From positions 124,001 through 188,000 of the forward strand of contig CM022370.1 in the NCBI GenBank assembly GCA_011800155.1: a stretch of DNA of 64,000 nucleotides, in the 5' to 3' direction. The notes under the pieces are model-generated. The model ran no database searches. It had not been told where the DNA came from and worked only from the letters and a program-made list of their open reading frames with translations. Made by a program: the position numbers and the translations under genes. Shown here piece after piece: positions 31,802 to 43,979 of this stretch; the first letter of the stretch is position 1; the number at the start of each line of letters is the position of its first letter. This DNA is from Flammulina velutipes (lineage: Eukaryota > Basidiomycota > Agaricomycetes > Agaricales > Physalacriaceae).

Positions 31802-34800
31802 TCATAGATCATCATAACCATCATCCTCTACATCACTGGGTCCATCATCAAGCTCGTCGTCATCTAAGTCAACATCACTAGTATCTTCATCCGAATCCTC
31901 GTCACTCTCCGAGTCGTTGTCCTTGTCCTGCTCCATTTCTTCATCCGCATCTTCATCCATCGGTTCGTCGATTGGCTCATCCTCGTCTGGTTGCACCCGT
32001 AGAGTGTTGACGTGGCCAATGCCTCCTCCAAAGTGGCGCATTACCATATCTCGATCAACGAAGCTGAAGAAAGTGTCATTGATAGTGCACGTAATTGCCG
32101 AGATAAGAACTCACATATTGACATAGTAGTTAGTCCAATCATCTGTATCCATGGAGTTAGGACGTGCCAATGTAGTGTCTTTGGTTGAGAGGAGATTCTC
32201 CGTGCGACCATTGACGAAGGAAGGGATGAGATGGGTTCCCCGGATAACAAGACTCGGGTCCAAGAACCCAAATGCATACGGGTCTTCCTCCGGAACGTAG
32301 CCAATTTTCGGGAGACGAGCATAACGCCGACCAGATTTCCAGCCAACCTCCCAACCAAGCCAACGCACATAGAGAAAGTGCATCTTGTGAGGACGAGGCC
32401 CCATAGACTCCGGCCCACGGTGCTGAACATTGGCGTGATAGAGCCCGATAACTTGTGCGTACCAGTACGGATGGGCGCCAGGTTCATCGTCAGGCGATTT
32501 GAGCATAACGAAGCATTGCGAGTTGGGGTTGATAGTGTCATAGTCGCGCAGGATGTCGTAGGTGGTATAGTTCACCCTCATAAGCTGGTGCTGGAATATT
32601 TTGTTGTTGACGAGTTGAACTGTGTTACGGTCAGCATCCGTAAACTGGGTCTCGTCGCCGTCGAAATCATGGCCTCGGAATCGCCCCAGGAGATGGTCTT
32701 TGAGTTTCGGGATGAAGCGCTAGTATGTATATGTGAGCCGCTGAAAAAACTAGAACAAATATTGACCCACCTTTTTTGCAGGATCCGTCGACTCAAGAAC
32801 AAAGTTGAAAACATCGATCGGCTTGTTGATGTTGTCGGAAATGAAATGGTGGTCAGAGATAGACGCCGCAGCTGCAGCGATCTGTTCAGCTGATACTGGC
32901 GCCGTGGTAACGTCAGCAGTCATCTGCTTGAGAGCGCGAGAGCGCGAGTATTTCTTGGCAATTTGCATCATGGCTCCGTCCTTCTTGTTGGTAAGACCGT
33001 AGAAGGCTTTGACAGTTCGATGTGCAAGCTCGCCCTGTACAATTCATGAGATCACAAGAAAGAAAGAAGGGAGCATGACACACCATCTGAGTAGAGAATG
33101 AATCCATAGTGCCAAATAGACGTACATGGGACACATAGTCTCCCATTGAATGGAACTTGTATGTTACAAGGTTGAAAACCTTTCGCCGTGTACCAGATTT
33201 CGCCGTTGCAGCATCAGACACTGATGTCGCTCCACCTTGCGCGTCATGACGTTGTTGCGCCGCTCTTCCTCGTGCTGCGGCTTCTCGAGGTAGCTCGAAA
33301 GTTTCAAACTCTGGGCAGAACTTGTCTCGAAAGTCACGCAAAAGTGCGCCAATGATGGTGGTGGACTTTTCGAACCAGGAGAGTGTTGTATCAGTATGCA
33401 TGCGCAGTTTCCCCAGGGCATGCCATTCAGCAAACCGGTATAGCAGTGTCATCAGCTTAGTGTTATACGGCTTAGGAAGGAGTCCTTCAAACGCTGGGAT
33501 TGCGCACTGAAGCACAATAAGTGTTTATTTGATGATCAAATTTCACAAGGACGTACCTGTAGCAAGTCCTCAAAGTCGCGAGCTGCCAGCTTCTTCATCT
33601 CTGAAGAGTTGGCAGAGAATTTCCGAATGGTCCCGCGTCCAAAAGACTTGATCAATCGGTAGCTGAACGAAGTAGTTAGAAATCAATTTAAGAGAACAGA
33701 ATGTTCCAACCGTTTATCAAGTTCACTAACGACGTCTTCTTTTGACTTCTTGAAATGCGCGTGTAGTATTCGCACACAATGTACGAATAGACTTTTCCAG
33801 ACTCCGAGTTCGATTTCGTGAAGTTGATCGACGACAAGCATCTTGAACGGATTGAAGGATGTACCCAGCCGTTTGATAAAGGCGTTCTGGAATGATATTG
33901 TGGTCAATCTGCTGGAATTTACACTGTTTTAGTGACATACCATTGTCGGGACTTGGGATGATTCCTTCAGCAGAGCTTCGACGGCTGTTCCAGTAATTGC
34001 ACGTCCAAGGCGATAGATAGCATCGCGCGCAATCTTGACCTTCTCGACAAGGTACTCGCGAGCTTGCTTGATTCTATTCGCGCCGTCCCGCTTTTGGCCC
34101 ATGAGGTCGACTTTGTTCTTTGGAACCATGCAACGAGGGCACGGGCAAGATCCTTTGTCTCGGATAGTGGCGAGGAGAACTCTGGGGAAATGTCAGAAGG
34201 TAACGTAGCATGGTTGGTCAAGACTGACTTCTCGGGATAATCAGCTGAATAAGTAAAGATCCGAGGGTATACACGGCGCTTCACGCCATCCTGGCACTCA
34301 ATAACGATGCCATATGTGTACGCATGGACAAAATCATCATCGAGTAGGAGCTCCCACACAGCGTGCATGAGTTCGCGTCGGCAGAAGGTCTTAAGCTCTT
34401 TGGCCGCCGACTTAGACTTTCCCCAGCGAGGGAAACGTTCAGCTACCCAATCTTGGAAAGAATCCGGAAGCTAACATTGGTTATGTTAGAACAAATAACT
34501 TTCAGTCACTGTAAGACGTACCGAGGGTACATATGCCAAATGGAACATGGAATCTGAAGTCGGTTTTGCGCGCACATATTTCGAAAGATTGGCAAGAGCC
34601 AAGTAGATTGGCCATGCCTTCGCGTTCCCAAAACTAGCCAGATGAGTTGCGTCCGAGAACAGCATGACTGCTGCTATGATCTTTTCCAATGTACAGCCCT
34701 CCTCGCCAAATAGGAGCTTGCCGCGAAGTCGGACATCGTCGTCGGCCTCTAGAAAGACATCTGAGGTGTACATCTCCCCGTAAACACGAATATCCTCAGT

Positions 34801-35987
34801 CGCGCCGGGTGAACGATGGAAAACACGGTGAGGGGATAGATGCATGTGAAACGCGAGAGGTTCTTGGAATGCTGCTGTAATGAGGTCGGTCAGCTTTCGG
34901 TAAAGTAGGCCAGATACCGGGAACTGTTGAGAGTCGACACCAGCTTCACCAGAGGGCACATCGATATGAACCGTGGCCTCCTTGAACGACTGGAACAGTG
35001 GATTGTCAGACGTTTCGGCCGCCCGGTCTAGATGTGCGTTCTCCGTCTCGCACCGAAACCCTTGGAGATCCTCGACATTAAAGTCTGGGTGGAGGAGAAC
35101 ATTGTGGACAAGACGGTCTATGTCCGAGGCAGACTTGGAAACATTTCCATTATTCATCCATCCCATCAAAAGCCACTTCGACCAGTTTGAGAGCGGCCAT
35201 GGAGCTTGAGTCTGAGCCAATGGGGGTGCAGGCGCCGAATTAGGAAGGGGAGTATTTGAAGGTGGTGCACTGGGTAGCGGTGCGCTGGGGATAGGAATGT
35301 GGGAAGGAGCGTCGGATGGTGAAAGGCGGCGTGGGAGTACGACTAGGTCTTCTGGAGAAAGGAATGCGTCGGGATCGTATGAGGGTCGATGCATGTAGAG
35401 CCTACGTATGCCGAATACATTATAGTTTGTTGAAATGGTGTCCCGCACGATCAATCGGATACGTGTGGCTGTGGACTGTGTCGAGAAAGGAGATACTGTC
35501 GGTTGGGTAGTCTGAGGGAGCACATCCTCAAAGCGCAAAGGTAGGCGATGCCGGCGAGTGGGAAGTCTGCTTTCCATTGCAGTTGGTGCGTCCATAGGGT
35601 CATCGAGTTCATCAAGATCGAGTTGCGGGGGCATAGAATCATCTACAATTGAGGGCTCCTCAACTGGTATTGTGGAAGCTTGTGTAATGACTGGGTCTGC
35701 GAGCTGGGAGGCATCTGTTTGGCCTGGCATGTGTCCACTCTTGGAGCCCTGGAGTCAAGAATGAGACGAGACAATCAATACATATAGATAACACAAAGAC
35801 GTATCATTAGACGAGCGCGTCTTTGAGCCTTCGTCTCTGAAGCACCCGAAACCTCCGAAGCATTGTTGGCTGCATTAGCCTGAATTCTTGAACGTGTTCC
35901 AGAAATGCTCCTCTGGTAAGCTGCACAGGTCTTCCGGTGGGCACCAATGTGACTAAATTCACGGTTGCATCCAGTACAAGTTGTCAT
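31802..35987 (-). CDS. Plavaka-type transposase
   Basis: This multi-exon gene starts with a C2H2-like zinc finger (CTGCNREFSHIGAHRKTC), followed by a Pro/Ser-rich linker. The Plavaka core includes EMYTSDVFLEA, SDATHLASFGNAKAWPIY, VPKNKVDLMGQK, GTAVEALL and LVVDQLHEIELGVWK. A WYAQVIGLYHANV domain follows and the tail is very acidic. Plavaka elements are CACTA/EnSpm-like cut-and-paste DNA transposons of basidiomycetes. The exons I followed read open, so the copy may be intact. The exact donor of the first intron is uncertain, and I could not find the terminal repeats. Confidence 0.85.
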
Positions 35988-36082
35988 TCCTCTTGCAAAC
36001 GGGGAAGAAAGGAGAATCGTCGGGCGAGATAGATATGAAAGCAATAAATTCCTCAACGTGACATGAAGGTGTGCGACAGCCA

Positions 36083-36644
36083 ATGAACCCGATAGAATTC
36101 CCACGATGGGATCAAACAGCGACTTGGTTACCTTCTACCATGACTGGCGATAGTCCTCCGTCTTCTCAGTGCATACTCTCTGCAACACCTACCGTCATGA
36201 AAGATAAAAGCAATACACCACGCGAACAGAAAATGAAGCGGAAACCTGGTCATCTTTTGTCGAAGAAAGGTCTTCCACCTATTAAGAACAGGTATAATAT
36301 TTTACAATCTTGGTGCACTAGTAACTTACAGTATTACTAGTCTTCCAAAAGCCCCCCTCCGTGCCTGTGCTTTACCGCACATCATGCGGCACAACGAACG
36401 GCGACTTTTTGTGGCGCAAGGAAAAATCTTCGAGAAGCTCAAATCCTATCGCGCCATCGGGTTTGGAGAGGCCAAGAGAAGTTTGGCAGATATGAGAAGA
36501 GCAGTGGCTGATGTACGCTCTGAGCTCCGAGTCCTCGATATGTCGTTGGACTGGGTCGACAGCGCAAACTGGAATGAAATATGGGAGATGTCGGTGGAGC
36601 ATACGGAGTACATCGCTTCACATCACTATGCCTCTTCGTCATAA
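36083..36644 (+). CDS. small unknown gene divergent from Plavaka (170 aa)
   Basis: Two exons (36083-36291, 36341-36644) separated by a 49-nt GT-AG intron join to 171 codons including the stop. The second half is helical and charged (GKIFEKLKSYRAIGFGEAKRS, then MRRAVADVRSELRVLD), so it may form a coiled coil. No domain was recognised. It starts only 95 bp from the Plavaka start codon on the other strand, so it could be an accessory gene of that element. Confidence 0.6.
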
Positions 36645-36865
36645 TTGAGCCTCATTCCATAATCTCCATTTTCCAAACCCCAAATGTTGCCTGGTGTGCG
36701 TGCGCGCGCACACATTTGAAGGGTATTTTCTATCCGCAAATTAGTGGTTGCAGTCTTTGCATGCCCTAGATCAGGTATGTTGCCATAGCACTGCGAAATA
36801 GATACTTAACAGTGGCTGATAAACTTTACTTTCTTAGGTTTCTGCTGTCCCCCCCATTTTCTTCC

Positions 36866-38503
36866 ATGTCGACCAGCACCAGCCCTTCCGAGCCACCTGC
36901 TGCTACTGGGCCTCCAACAAATGCTTCAGATACCGCAGCACGTATATGCCGTCTACAGCGCGAGAACGCGCGCTTGAAGAAGCTGACTCAGGCTACTCCG
37001 AAAAAGCGAAAAAGGTTCTTGCATTTTACCCCCGCCGCGTTGCCTGCTGACTTGACTTTGGCAGTAAATCCAGTACACCTGGCAGGGCAATTCGTCGCTG
37101 TATCACGTTGTTTGACACTGTGGATTCCGTGGTCAAGGAGTTTGACGAGCAGGATGAAGAACATGACTGGAGCCCGTCAGATGCGCTTGCGTATGTTCAA
37201 TCCCAGATTTGTCTCTTTCCCTTCACATCTGACGAGTTTTTGTATAGCGCGCAGCGTAAGATTGCAGCATATGAGCTACTCACTGAGCATGTTGAAGGTT
37301 TCAAAGAGACACTCACCGACGAAGCATTCGACGATGTCGACTTGGCAGAATATTATGCTACTGTGAGTGGTTGTCATGTTGTCCTGATACCCCACCAATG
37401 AAGTCCTTTAGCTCGAGTTTAGTGCAAATCGTGCTCGAAACGATGATAACAGCCGGATTAAGCAGCTTCTTCCACGCTGGCTCGCCCAACTTTATCCGGC
37501 AATGCCTTACATGGACTCTTCCAGTCGAGTAGGCCGTGGATTACAGCACGATATTCTTGGCGGTCTCCTAGCATCTGTCTCGCAAGACTGGGACGACGAT
37601 GAGTGTGTATGTCCTCCTCCTTCGTCTTTCTTCTTATTTATTCATCTAGCGTGCGCGCTGCCATACGTGACGGTGAAGTCAGTATTGGTGTCGACTACTT
37701 CTCAAATTGCCTTTACAAGGATTGTATGGGAAGTATCGATGATCTAGATTCAGGCTACTTGAGCAGCACCCTGCTTGTTCTGGTGCGTATTTCTTCCGTC
37801 GTTCGCAGGCATCACTCTCATTTTCATCAGACCTGGTGTGCAATCTTCACTTCGCCTACCTCTGCTAACGGAAGGGCTATCGACCCACTGGGAGACAAGC
37901 AGAACGTTGAAGATCCGGCGCTAAACAATCCGAAGCCAGCCAAGAAGAAGACAAAGCTCAACAACGGTGCAGCAAAGTCCAGATCCAATGTTGCCAACCT
38001 CATTGGATTGAAGAGCGCAACTCCACGGTCCATCGCCTATGCAAGTGTCCTGGTGAGCAGCTTCGCTGATATTGAATACCGCATATGAACTGTTTTCCTT
38101 ACAGCTCCACCTCAATCTCTCTGATGCCAGTTCTTGGACATCTGCGTATGCTGGCTATAGCTATTCGGGCCTCTATAACTTTATAGTTGACTACTTCGAG
38201 GCGCCTCTGGACGACGAGCATGCTGAACATGCCAAGCAACTACTCAAATGGTGGAATAAGTGAGTCACAACATCGTTCCAGTTCCATTGCTAACACATCG
38301 TCAGGCAAGTCCTTCCTGCATGCTCAAGTACTCCAGATGCAGCGGCATCTTTGGATACGTCCATGGCAGCGCTTGTCGCCTCCCGCGAAGCTCGTCAGGC
38401 AGCGGCAGCGGCAGCACTAGTGGCGGCGGCGGCAGCAGCAGTGGCGGCAGCAGCTGCAGCAGCTGCGGAACCGGAGGCAGTCGCAGGAGAATCAGCAACA
38501 TAA
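36866..38503 (+). CDS. DUF6698-family protein
   Basis: The multi-exon gene (introns about 45-60 nt) starts at an ATG after a pyrimidine-rich leader. An N-terminal coiled coil and basic stretch (RLQRENARLKKL, PKKRKSK) is followed by a helical region. The family signature then appears: LPRWLAQLYPAMPY, GRGLQHDILGGLL, IFTSPTSANG, VANLIGLKSATPRSIAYA and GLYNFIVDYFE. I recognise this as DUF6698, an uncharacterised Agaricomycete family often found near transposons. The C terminus is nearly all Ala, encoded by GCN repeats at about 38,390-38,470. Function is unknown. Confidence 0.75.
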
Positions 38504-39069
38504 TTTAGCATCTATACATATATACTATCAGCATTTTAATTCGATCTAATTTTCAACGTTTTATCATTCTCGTGGGCTGTGGCGCAAAAATGATCCCGAT
38601 AAGCAGCTTTAGCCGGTATCCTATCTGACCAATCCAATGCTACCCGGTCGCACAGGATACAATGCTTTGAATTAGCCTATTCCTGCGACGGTAGGCGACA
38701 GCATCATGCATGTGTCGCCGACTGGGACAGTAAGCTATAGCACAGTGCATGTTCCGTTGGCAATGGTACAAAGCCACAAGCTTGTATCATTGATGTCGGA
38801 CATGGTTACTGACTAACATCCCTCAAAATGAAGGCGAGAATTAGAGGTTGGCCGAAAGATTATGAGAGGTTGTCAGATATTATCAAAAAGTACCAAAGGT
38901 TATAACACGATTGCAGGTCATTATGACAAACCGCCGGCAATGTTGGCCCACCACCGTCTCTTCCGGCGGATTACAAGCCCACAACATTTTTTCCGACCTG
39001 CAGTGATGTCATGTAGTTTAAGGTCGATGCTGAGAGTTGCCGTTAATCAATATCAACCATCGGCCCGAC
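38504..39069. other. intergenic stretch with one hairpin
   Basis: No gene recognised. A short inverted repeat (GGCGACA ... TGTCGCC, near 38,693-38,720) could form a 7-bp stem. Confidence 0.4.
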
Positions 39070-39239
39070 TGCCGTGATTCGTCTTCACTACAGGCCATCA
39101 TGTTCATTCGACGGAACTGTACACAATCTTGTCGGTCATTGCAGCCCCGCGGATCGTCTATGGACAAGCAAGGAATAAGCGCAATCAGACGCGTTAATGT
39201 CCGCTGAGGGATCTCTGGCAGACTCATAAAGTAATGCGG

Positions 39240-40170
39240 GGTACACAAAGGTGCGTTTCTATGTCCCCGATTTCGCGAGCTTCTGACTCAACGGCAGGAT
39301 AGTTGGAGGGAAAGACTCAACTATGCGAGGAAGGTGGAGAACTGCGCACGTTGTTGACGATATGGCCCTCTTCCCCTCCTCCCCCCACATCTACGCCCGC
39401 TGCGCTGTCTTGGGAAGGAAATAGATCCCGGACGATGTGAGACCTGTCACTGGTCGGTAAGGAGTCGTCGTTTACCGACCTGTACGACAGAGTCTAATCG
39501 CTTTGCGAAGGGCGTATCAGGCCTAAGGGGACGTCTGCCCTGGAAGCTGGTCATACAAGCGCGCACAAGCTCGGGGCTCTGCTCTTTCGAGTCCTTGCAG
39601 TGCCGTCCTGCCTTCGCGCCCGTCTTACGTCCAGACTGCAAAGGAACGATCCATACTCTCCTCCATGCACCCGACGGCCAAGTGTATCATTGCCACCCTC
39701 ACCGGACACCAAACCGCTCTCTTGGTCGTAATCGCAACATTCCTCCCCGCCTTCAAAACGAGCACGACATCCCACTCCCCACGGAGTGCTGAATCCATGT
39801 GCTAGTAGTGTCCCCCAGCTCATTACTCCTGCCAGCAATGAGTCGGGTTCACTGATCAGAGGTACGCCTGTATATTTGACATCGCCGAACACGATGCTCA
39901 TTGCGTGTCAGGCGAACCACATCGAACAACAACCCACCTACCAATGACGCTACGAATTCACATTCCAGGGTATTCTCCGTACGATTTCCCCATCAATGCC
40001 AACGAACATTGAAAGGATCGTTGGGCGCTCAGACATCCTTGTGGCGATAACGACTACATCATGTAAGGTACGTGGTATTCTCATTCATCAAGATATGTGA
40101 TAGCTAATTCTCCTGAAGTTGAATCCTGCTACTAAAACAGCTGTTTGTCTACTTCAGACTTTGCATAGCG
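39240..40170 (+). pseudogene. degenerate 5' gene segment of arm A, unknown family
   Basis: Short coding-like blocks match those of arm B: DCKGT with a following YxxxxGQVYHC-like stretch near 39,640, and NIERIVGRSDILVAITTTS near 40,030. I could not join them into one frame. The counterpart on arm B lies at 50400-51410. The family was not recognised. Confidence 0.35.
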
Positions 40171-40691
40171 TAAGCCTGCATGTTCCTTCACCCAGAGATC
40201 ATGCTAACATACAGATAGGATGCGTGCACATAGATAGGTTCCCACCGTCTGGCGTTGTCATTCGCAAAGGCAGCAAAGCAGTCGTGTTCCCTCTTCTCGA
40301 GACCTTGCAGACGTGGACGCGGGATATAGAGAGGTGTGTGCGACGATACACCCCACTGTCGCACACACCCCACTGTGGCTGCCCTTTCCTCGACACCATT
40401 CTGGGTGTGGGCGATATTCCTGCTGCTGGGTCTCGACGATGCCAACGTCAGGATGTTTGTCACGTCTACTAGGACTTTCGTTGCGGTACATTCGTCGAAG
40501 GAAGAAGTTTGTTCGGACAGGCGCAATCCAAATCTCCGAGCAATGTTCTAACCCTATCGCATACAATAAAGCATAATCCGTTTTGTCTCTTTCCGTCATG
40601 GGTGATCACAATCTGCACAATGCGCTATCTCCATTGTAGACGCGACTATATAAGACGTCGACGACGAGGCTATGTCACTTGCATTCTAACC

Positions 40692-41880
40692 ATGTACTCT
40701 TCTAACTCGCAGGACTACACCTACAACCTTGACGCTTATCAGCATCAAGCAGCACGACCGAATGAAGTGCCGCACTCATCGCAAATGAACTACGCACACA
40801 CTCAATTTGTGGGACCGACACACGCGGGGCATCTCCAGATGCCATATTCGAACGAAATTTATGGGATGGCTCCCCCCTTGATACAAGACACTGCAGAGTC
40901 TATTCAACGCGACTTTGACCAATTCATGCGGGACACTGCGGGGTCTAGGGCTCCATTTCCCTCCGCCACGCCTCATCCTCACAGGCAACATCCTTATGCT
41001 ACGGCCCATCCGTAAGTGATTTTGGCTTGTATCGCGTATGATTGACGAATTATATGAACAGAATCTACGGTGATGGTCATGCGCACTCCCGCGGCGGGCA
41101 ACAAACCATTCTACCTGCCAGTGCTCGAGGAACAGAGGTAGGTAGAAGGTAGAGTCTCCAACATATTACCCTCGCAGCTAACACCTTCGTAGTCTTCGAC
41201 ATCCAGTGCCACACAATCACGTCACCCATTGGCGGGCAAGCCATATGCCGAATTTTGCCTCGCGATGCAGGCCACGGGAGTTCGGAATGACCAGATCATC
41301 AACAAAGATGCCCCTGTCTTCCCCGCTCAGCTGGCTGCAGTAATGGAGCCCGGTCCTCTTGCACCGACAGGCTACGTCGTTGTGCCACAAGGAGTTTTCT
41401 GTTGCGGTCCGACGACGTACCAGCCCATCGAATTTATGCCATTGGGATGGAAAATCTTGGGAAACAAGGCCATCAAGCAATTCGTAGGGCGCCACCGTGT
41501 TGAACAGCCACGGGACGACGTTCTGAGTGGTCTCCGAGAGATCATGATTAAGATTCAGGTTAGCTTTACATGTATCGTCTTATGTTGGCATTGGGAGCTT
41601 ATGTCGTCCTATCCAGTGGCCTGGATACTCTCATTTTCCTTTCGAGATACGTATTGGGATCAAAGAGGGGAGGGTCACCCGTGGCGAGCTGGTCGAGCTG
41701 GTCTGTGACGCGGTGGTTGAATTCGCTGAGCAGTTGAAGGATAATCACACTAAGGTGAATAAGGATCGTGAAGAGTGGATGATTGGCAACCGCGGCTGTC
41801 GGTTGAATAAGTTCTTTGTTCCTCGGTTGATTCACAGGGGAGAAAATTATTTTCAGCCTGAGATTTGGGTACCGGAGTGA
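40692..41880 (+). CDS. unknown protein, arm A copy (paralogue of 45647-46868)
   Basis: Four exons starting MYSSNSQDYTY join in frame over GT-AG introns. The N-terminal part is Gln/His/Pro-rich and probably disordered. The C-terminal domain holds PTGYVVVPQGVFCCGP, FMPLGWKILGNKAIK, WPGYSHFPFEIRIG, TRGELVELVCDAV and a terminal FQPEIWVP. I have seen similar WPGY...TRGELA proteins in mushroom genomes but know no function. Much of the sequence is shared with the arm B copy although flanking DNA has diverged, which suggests selection or a conserved domain. Confidence 0.65.
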
Positions 41881-42060
41881 GAACAGGTTAAAGTTGGATA
41901 GTTTTCATGTGTATGAATAGTAGTAGGAATACAAGTTTTATGGTGTTCGTTCGTTGGTACGAGGATTCAGATCATACCGTTGACTGCGTTGATAGAGCGA
42001 AGTACGCGTTACCTTCATTCATGTAGCGTAGTCACTTACGGCGATCACGACGATGGACGT

Positions 42061-42639
42061 CAACGACGATCAATTGATCTGGTATCGATCCAAGTATTGC
42101 GGAATGGGTACATTTGGTGTCAAGTATAGCTTATCGACCTCTGAAAGTATTTGAGACGGCAGCGCTAGCGTATATGCATAGTTTCATTTCTTTATCAGTT
42201 TACTTCTCTTAGCATGCCCCGACCTACGTCTAACTTGCGCGCGTTCTGGCAGCAATCATGACGATCCCTATATACAGACAACTACCAGTGTGAGTGGGGA
42301 AATATATATCCCACACAAATCTGCTCAATTATTATTTCCCAACGTACATGTACGCAGATCAATAGAATTGAGCACTGGATGGAATCCATTCACACAGCCA
42401 TTGGGGCCGAATTTACAGTATTCAAATGCTTGTGCATAGCAACTAACTCACACGGTAGGCTATGCGATCTATCTTCGTAAATTCTATAAAAAGGATCGCC
42501 CTGCAATTGGATTTCTCAACCAAATACTTACATATACACGCTGGTGCGTCCCGGAGATTTTCTGCCAGAGAGAGAGAAACCTGCTAACTATATAGATAAC
42601 GCAGGCCGTGTGACCTAGCTCTACCCCTCGCATCCATAC
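42061..42639. other. spacer, left part, no recognised gene
   Basis: Start of the spacer between the inverted arms. It presumably contains the promoter of the secreted-protein gene that follows. No repeat was recognised. Confidence 0.4.
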
Positions 42640-43199
42640 ATGTATATTTTCCGGTCTTTTATCTGTGCAGTGGCGCTACCCGGCGCGCTTCTCGCCAACG
42701 CTTCGTACGTCTTCCATAATCTAGTTGGCAGTAACTAATACCCACTCAGGACCACACGTAGATCACGCATGACGAAGCTACTCACGCTGCACGGAACGAA
42801 CGACGGAGATCTAGGCGCCAATGATTCCAACGCACAAACATATCGCGAAGCGACGCTCCATCGGAGAGCGGAAGAATCGAATGAATGGAAAGTCATTGGG
42901 GGCTGGTATCCTTATGATTTTGCGATAGCTAGGCAGTTGGATGACCGCCAGACTTGGGTTCAAGAGGTTGAGAATGATAATGAGGTATGTTTCAGTGCGG
43001 GGACTCCGACTCGGAGGCTGAAAGGTACTAATTTTCTGTAGGCTGGGACGCTGATTGCGGCTGGATTTGACGACGAGACACCTCCGGGATGGTGGGTTAT
43101 CATCGGTGAGGGTGTGGATGCGGACCGATGGTCTGATTGACGAAATCCATTATTATGAATGGTGCATATGTACTACTACACTCAAACCTAGTGGCGTAG
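42640..43199 (+). CDS. putative small secreted protein (123 aa)
   Basis: Four exons (42640-42704, 42750-42984, 43042-43105, 43192-43199) join to 124 codons. The first 22 residues form a signal peptide (MYIFRSFICAVALPGALLANA). The mature protein is polar and has no cysteine, so it is not a cysteine-rich effector. It has two Trp-containing blocks (WKVIGGWYPYDFAIARQLDD, PPGWWVII). The last exon carries only 8 coding bases. It lies alone in the spacer of the inverted duplication. Fungal secreted proteins of this size often act outside the cell; nothing more specific can be said. Confidence 0.6.
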
Positions 43200-43979
43200 A
43201 TGTCCTTCAATACAGTCATTCAAAAATCGACTCGTGATCTCCAAGGAAATGGGTTATCTCATTGGGACGAACATTGAGACAATAAATACTCTGAAAAAAC
43301 TACAACTCGAAGCGCCGTAATGCTTCCCAGTTCTCAGCGTGCAAGTAAGCTCAGTTGTGGCGTGAGAATTAGTGTTCTACGACTATGATGCCGGCAGCAA
43401 GTGCCGTGCGAGCCTTCCTACTACCACCACCATCTCGCTCGCTTGTTACTGAGCCTTACTCACGATGGCGACACGCTTACATTCTCTTTGCATATAACCT
43501 TCCAACAATATCTTTGCCACTCGTATATGCCGACGCTAGGCTTTTGATCGTGGCTCTCATTTTGGCCGACGATCTCACGGAAGGAAGCCTCCACCGAACA
43601 GCATATCTGACCGGCAATCCCGCAGGTATCTGTATATACGGGCAATAAGTAGCCATAAGCTGCAAAAAACACATTTCCGTATACTGGTAACAATGTCTAG
43701 ATCGCACATGGTGATCACATATAGCGGTGCTTTAGCTGTTGTAAATTTCCTACCAGTGTCGGGAAGGTTACTTCCCCACGCAACGCCGATGGCGACATCA
43801 CATCATCGTAGCATTTTGAGCTCGAGGCTTACGGAGCACGTGGGTACATTGCGAGAATCACTAACTTAGCAGAATGGGCGATGTATGTCACTCATCCTGC
43901 TAGTATAGTAGAACCGATGGCCATGGCGTTCGGTCTCCAGCCCCAATTTGCCAGACGTATCAGACATCTGGAAAGGCCT

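Larger units (their letters stand above)
39070..42060 (+). repeat. left arm of a large diverged inverted duplication
   Basis: Sequence along this arm matches, in reverse complement, the block 45430-51656. Matched points read by eye include 39,280 with 51,460, 39,640 with 51,290, 39,850 with 50,680, 40,040 with 50,490, 40,280 with 47,260, 40,692 with 46,868, 41,880 with 45,647 and 41,990 with 45,530. There are many substitutions and indels, so the duplication is old. Arm ends are approximate. Confidence 0.85.

Noticed and set aside
38690..38725. GGCGACA/TGTCGCC hairpin as a terminator or RNA gene
   Set aside because: The stem is only 7 bp and is not next to a gene end; such stems are expected by chance in 64 kb.
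39551..39901. 116-aa minus-strand ORF
   Set aside because: It is antisense to the arm A segment that matches arm B on the other strand, and has no counterpart on arm B.
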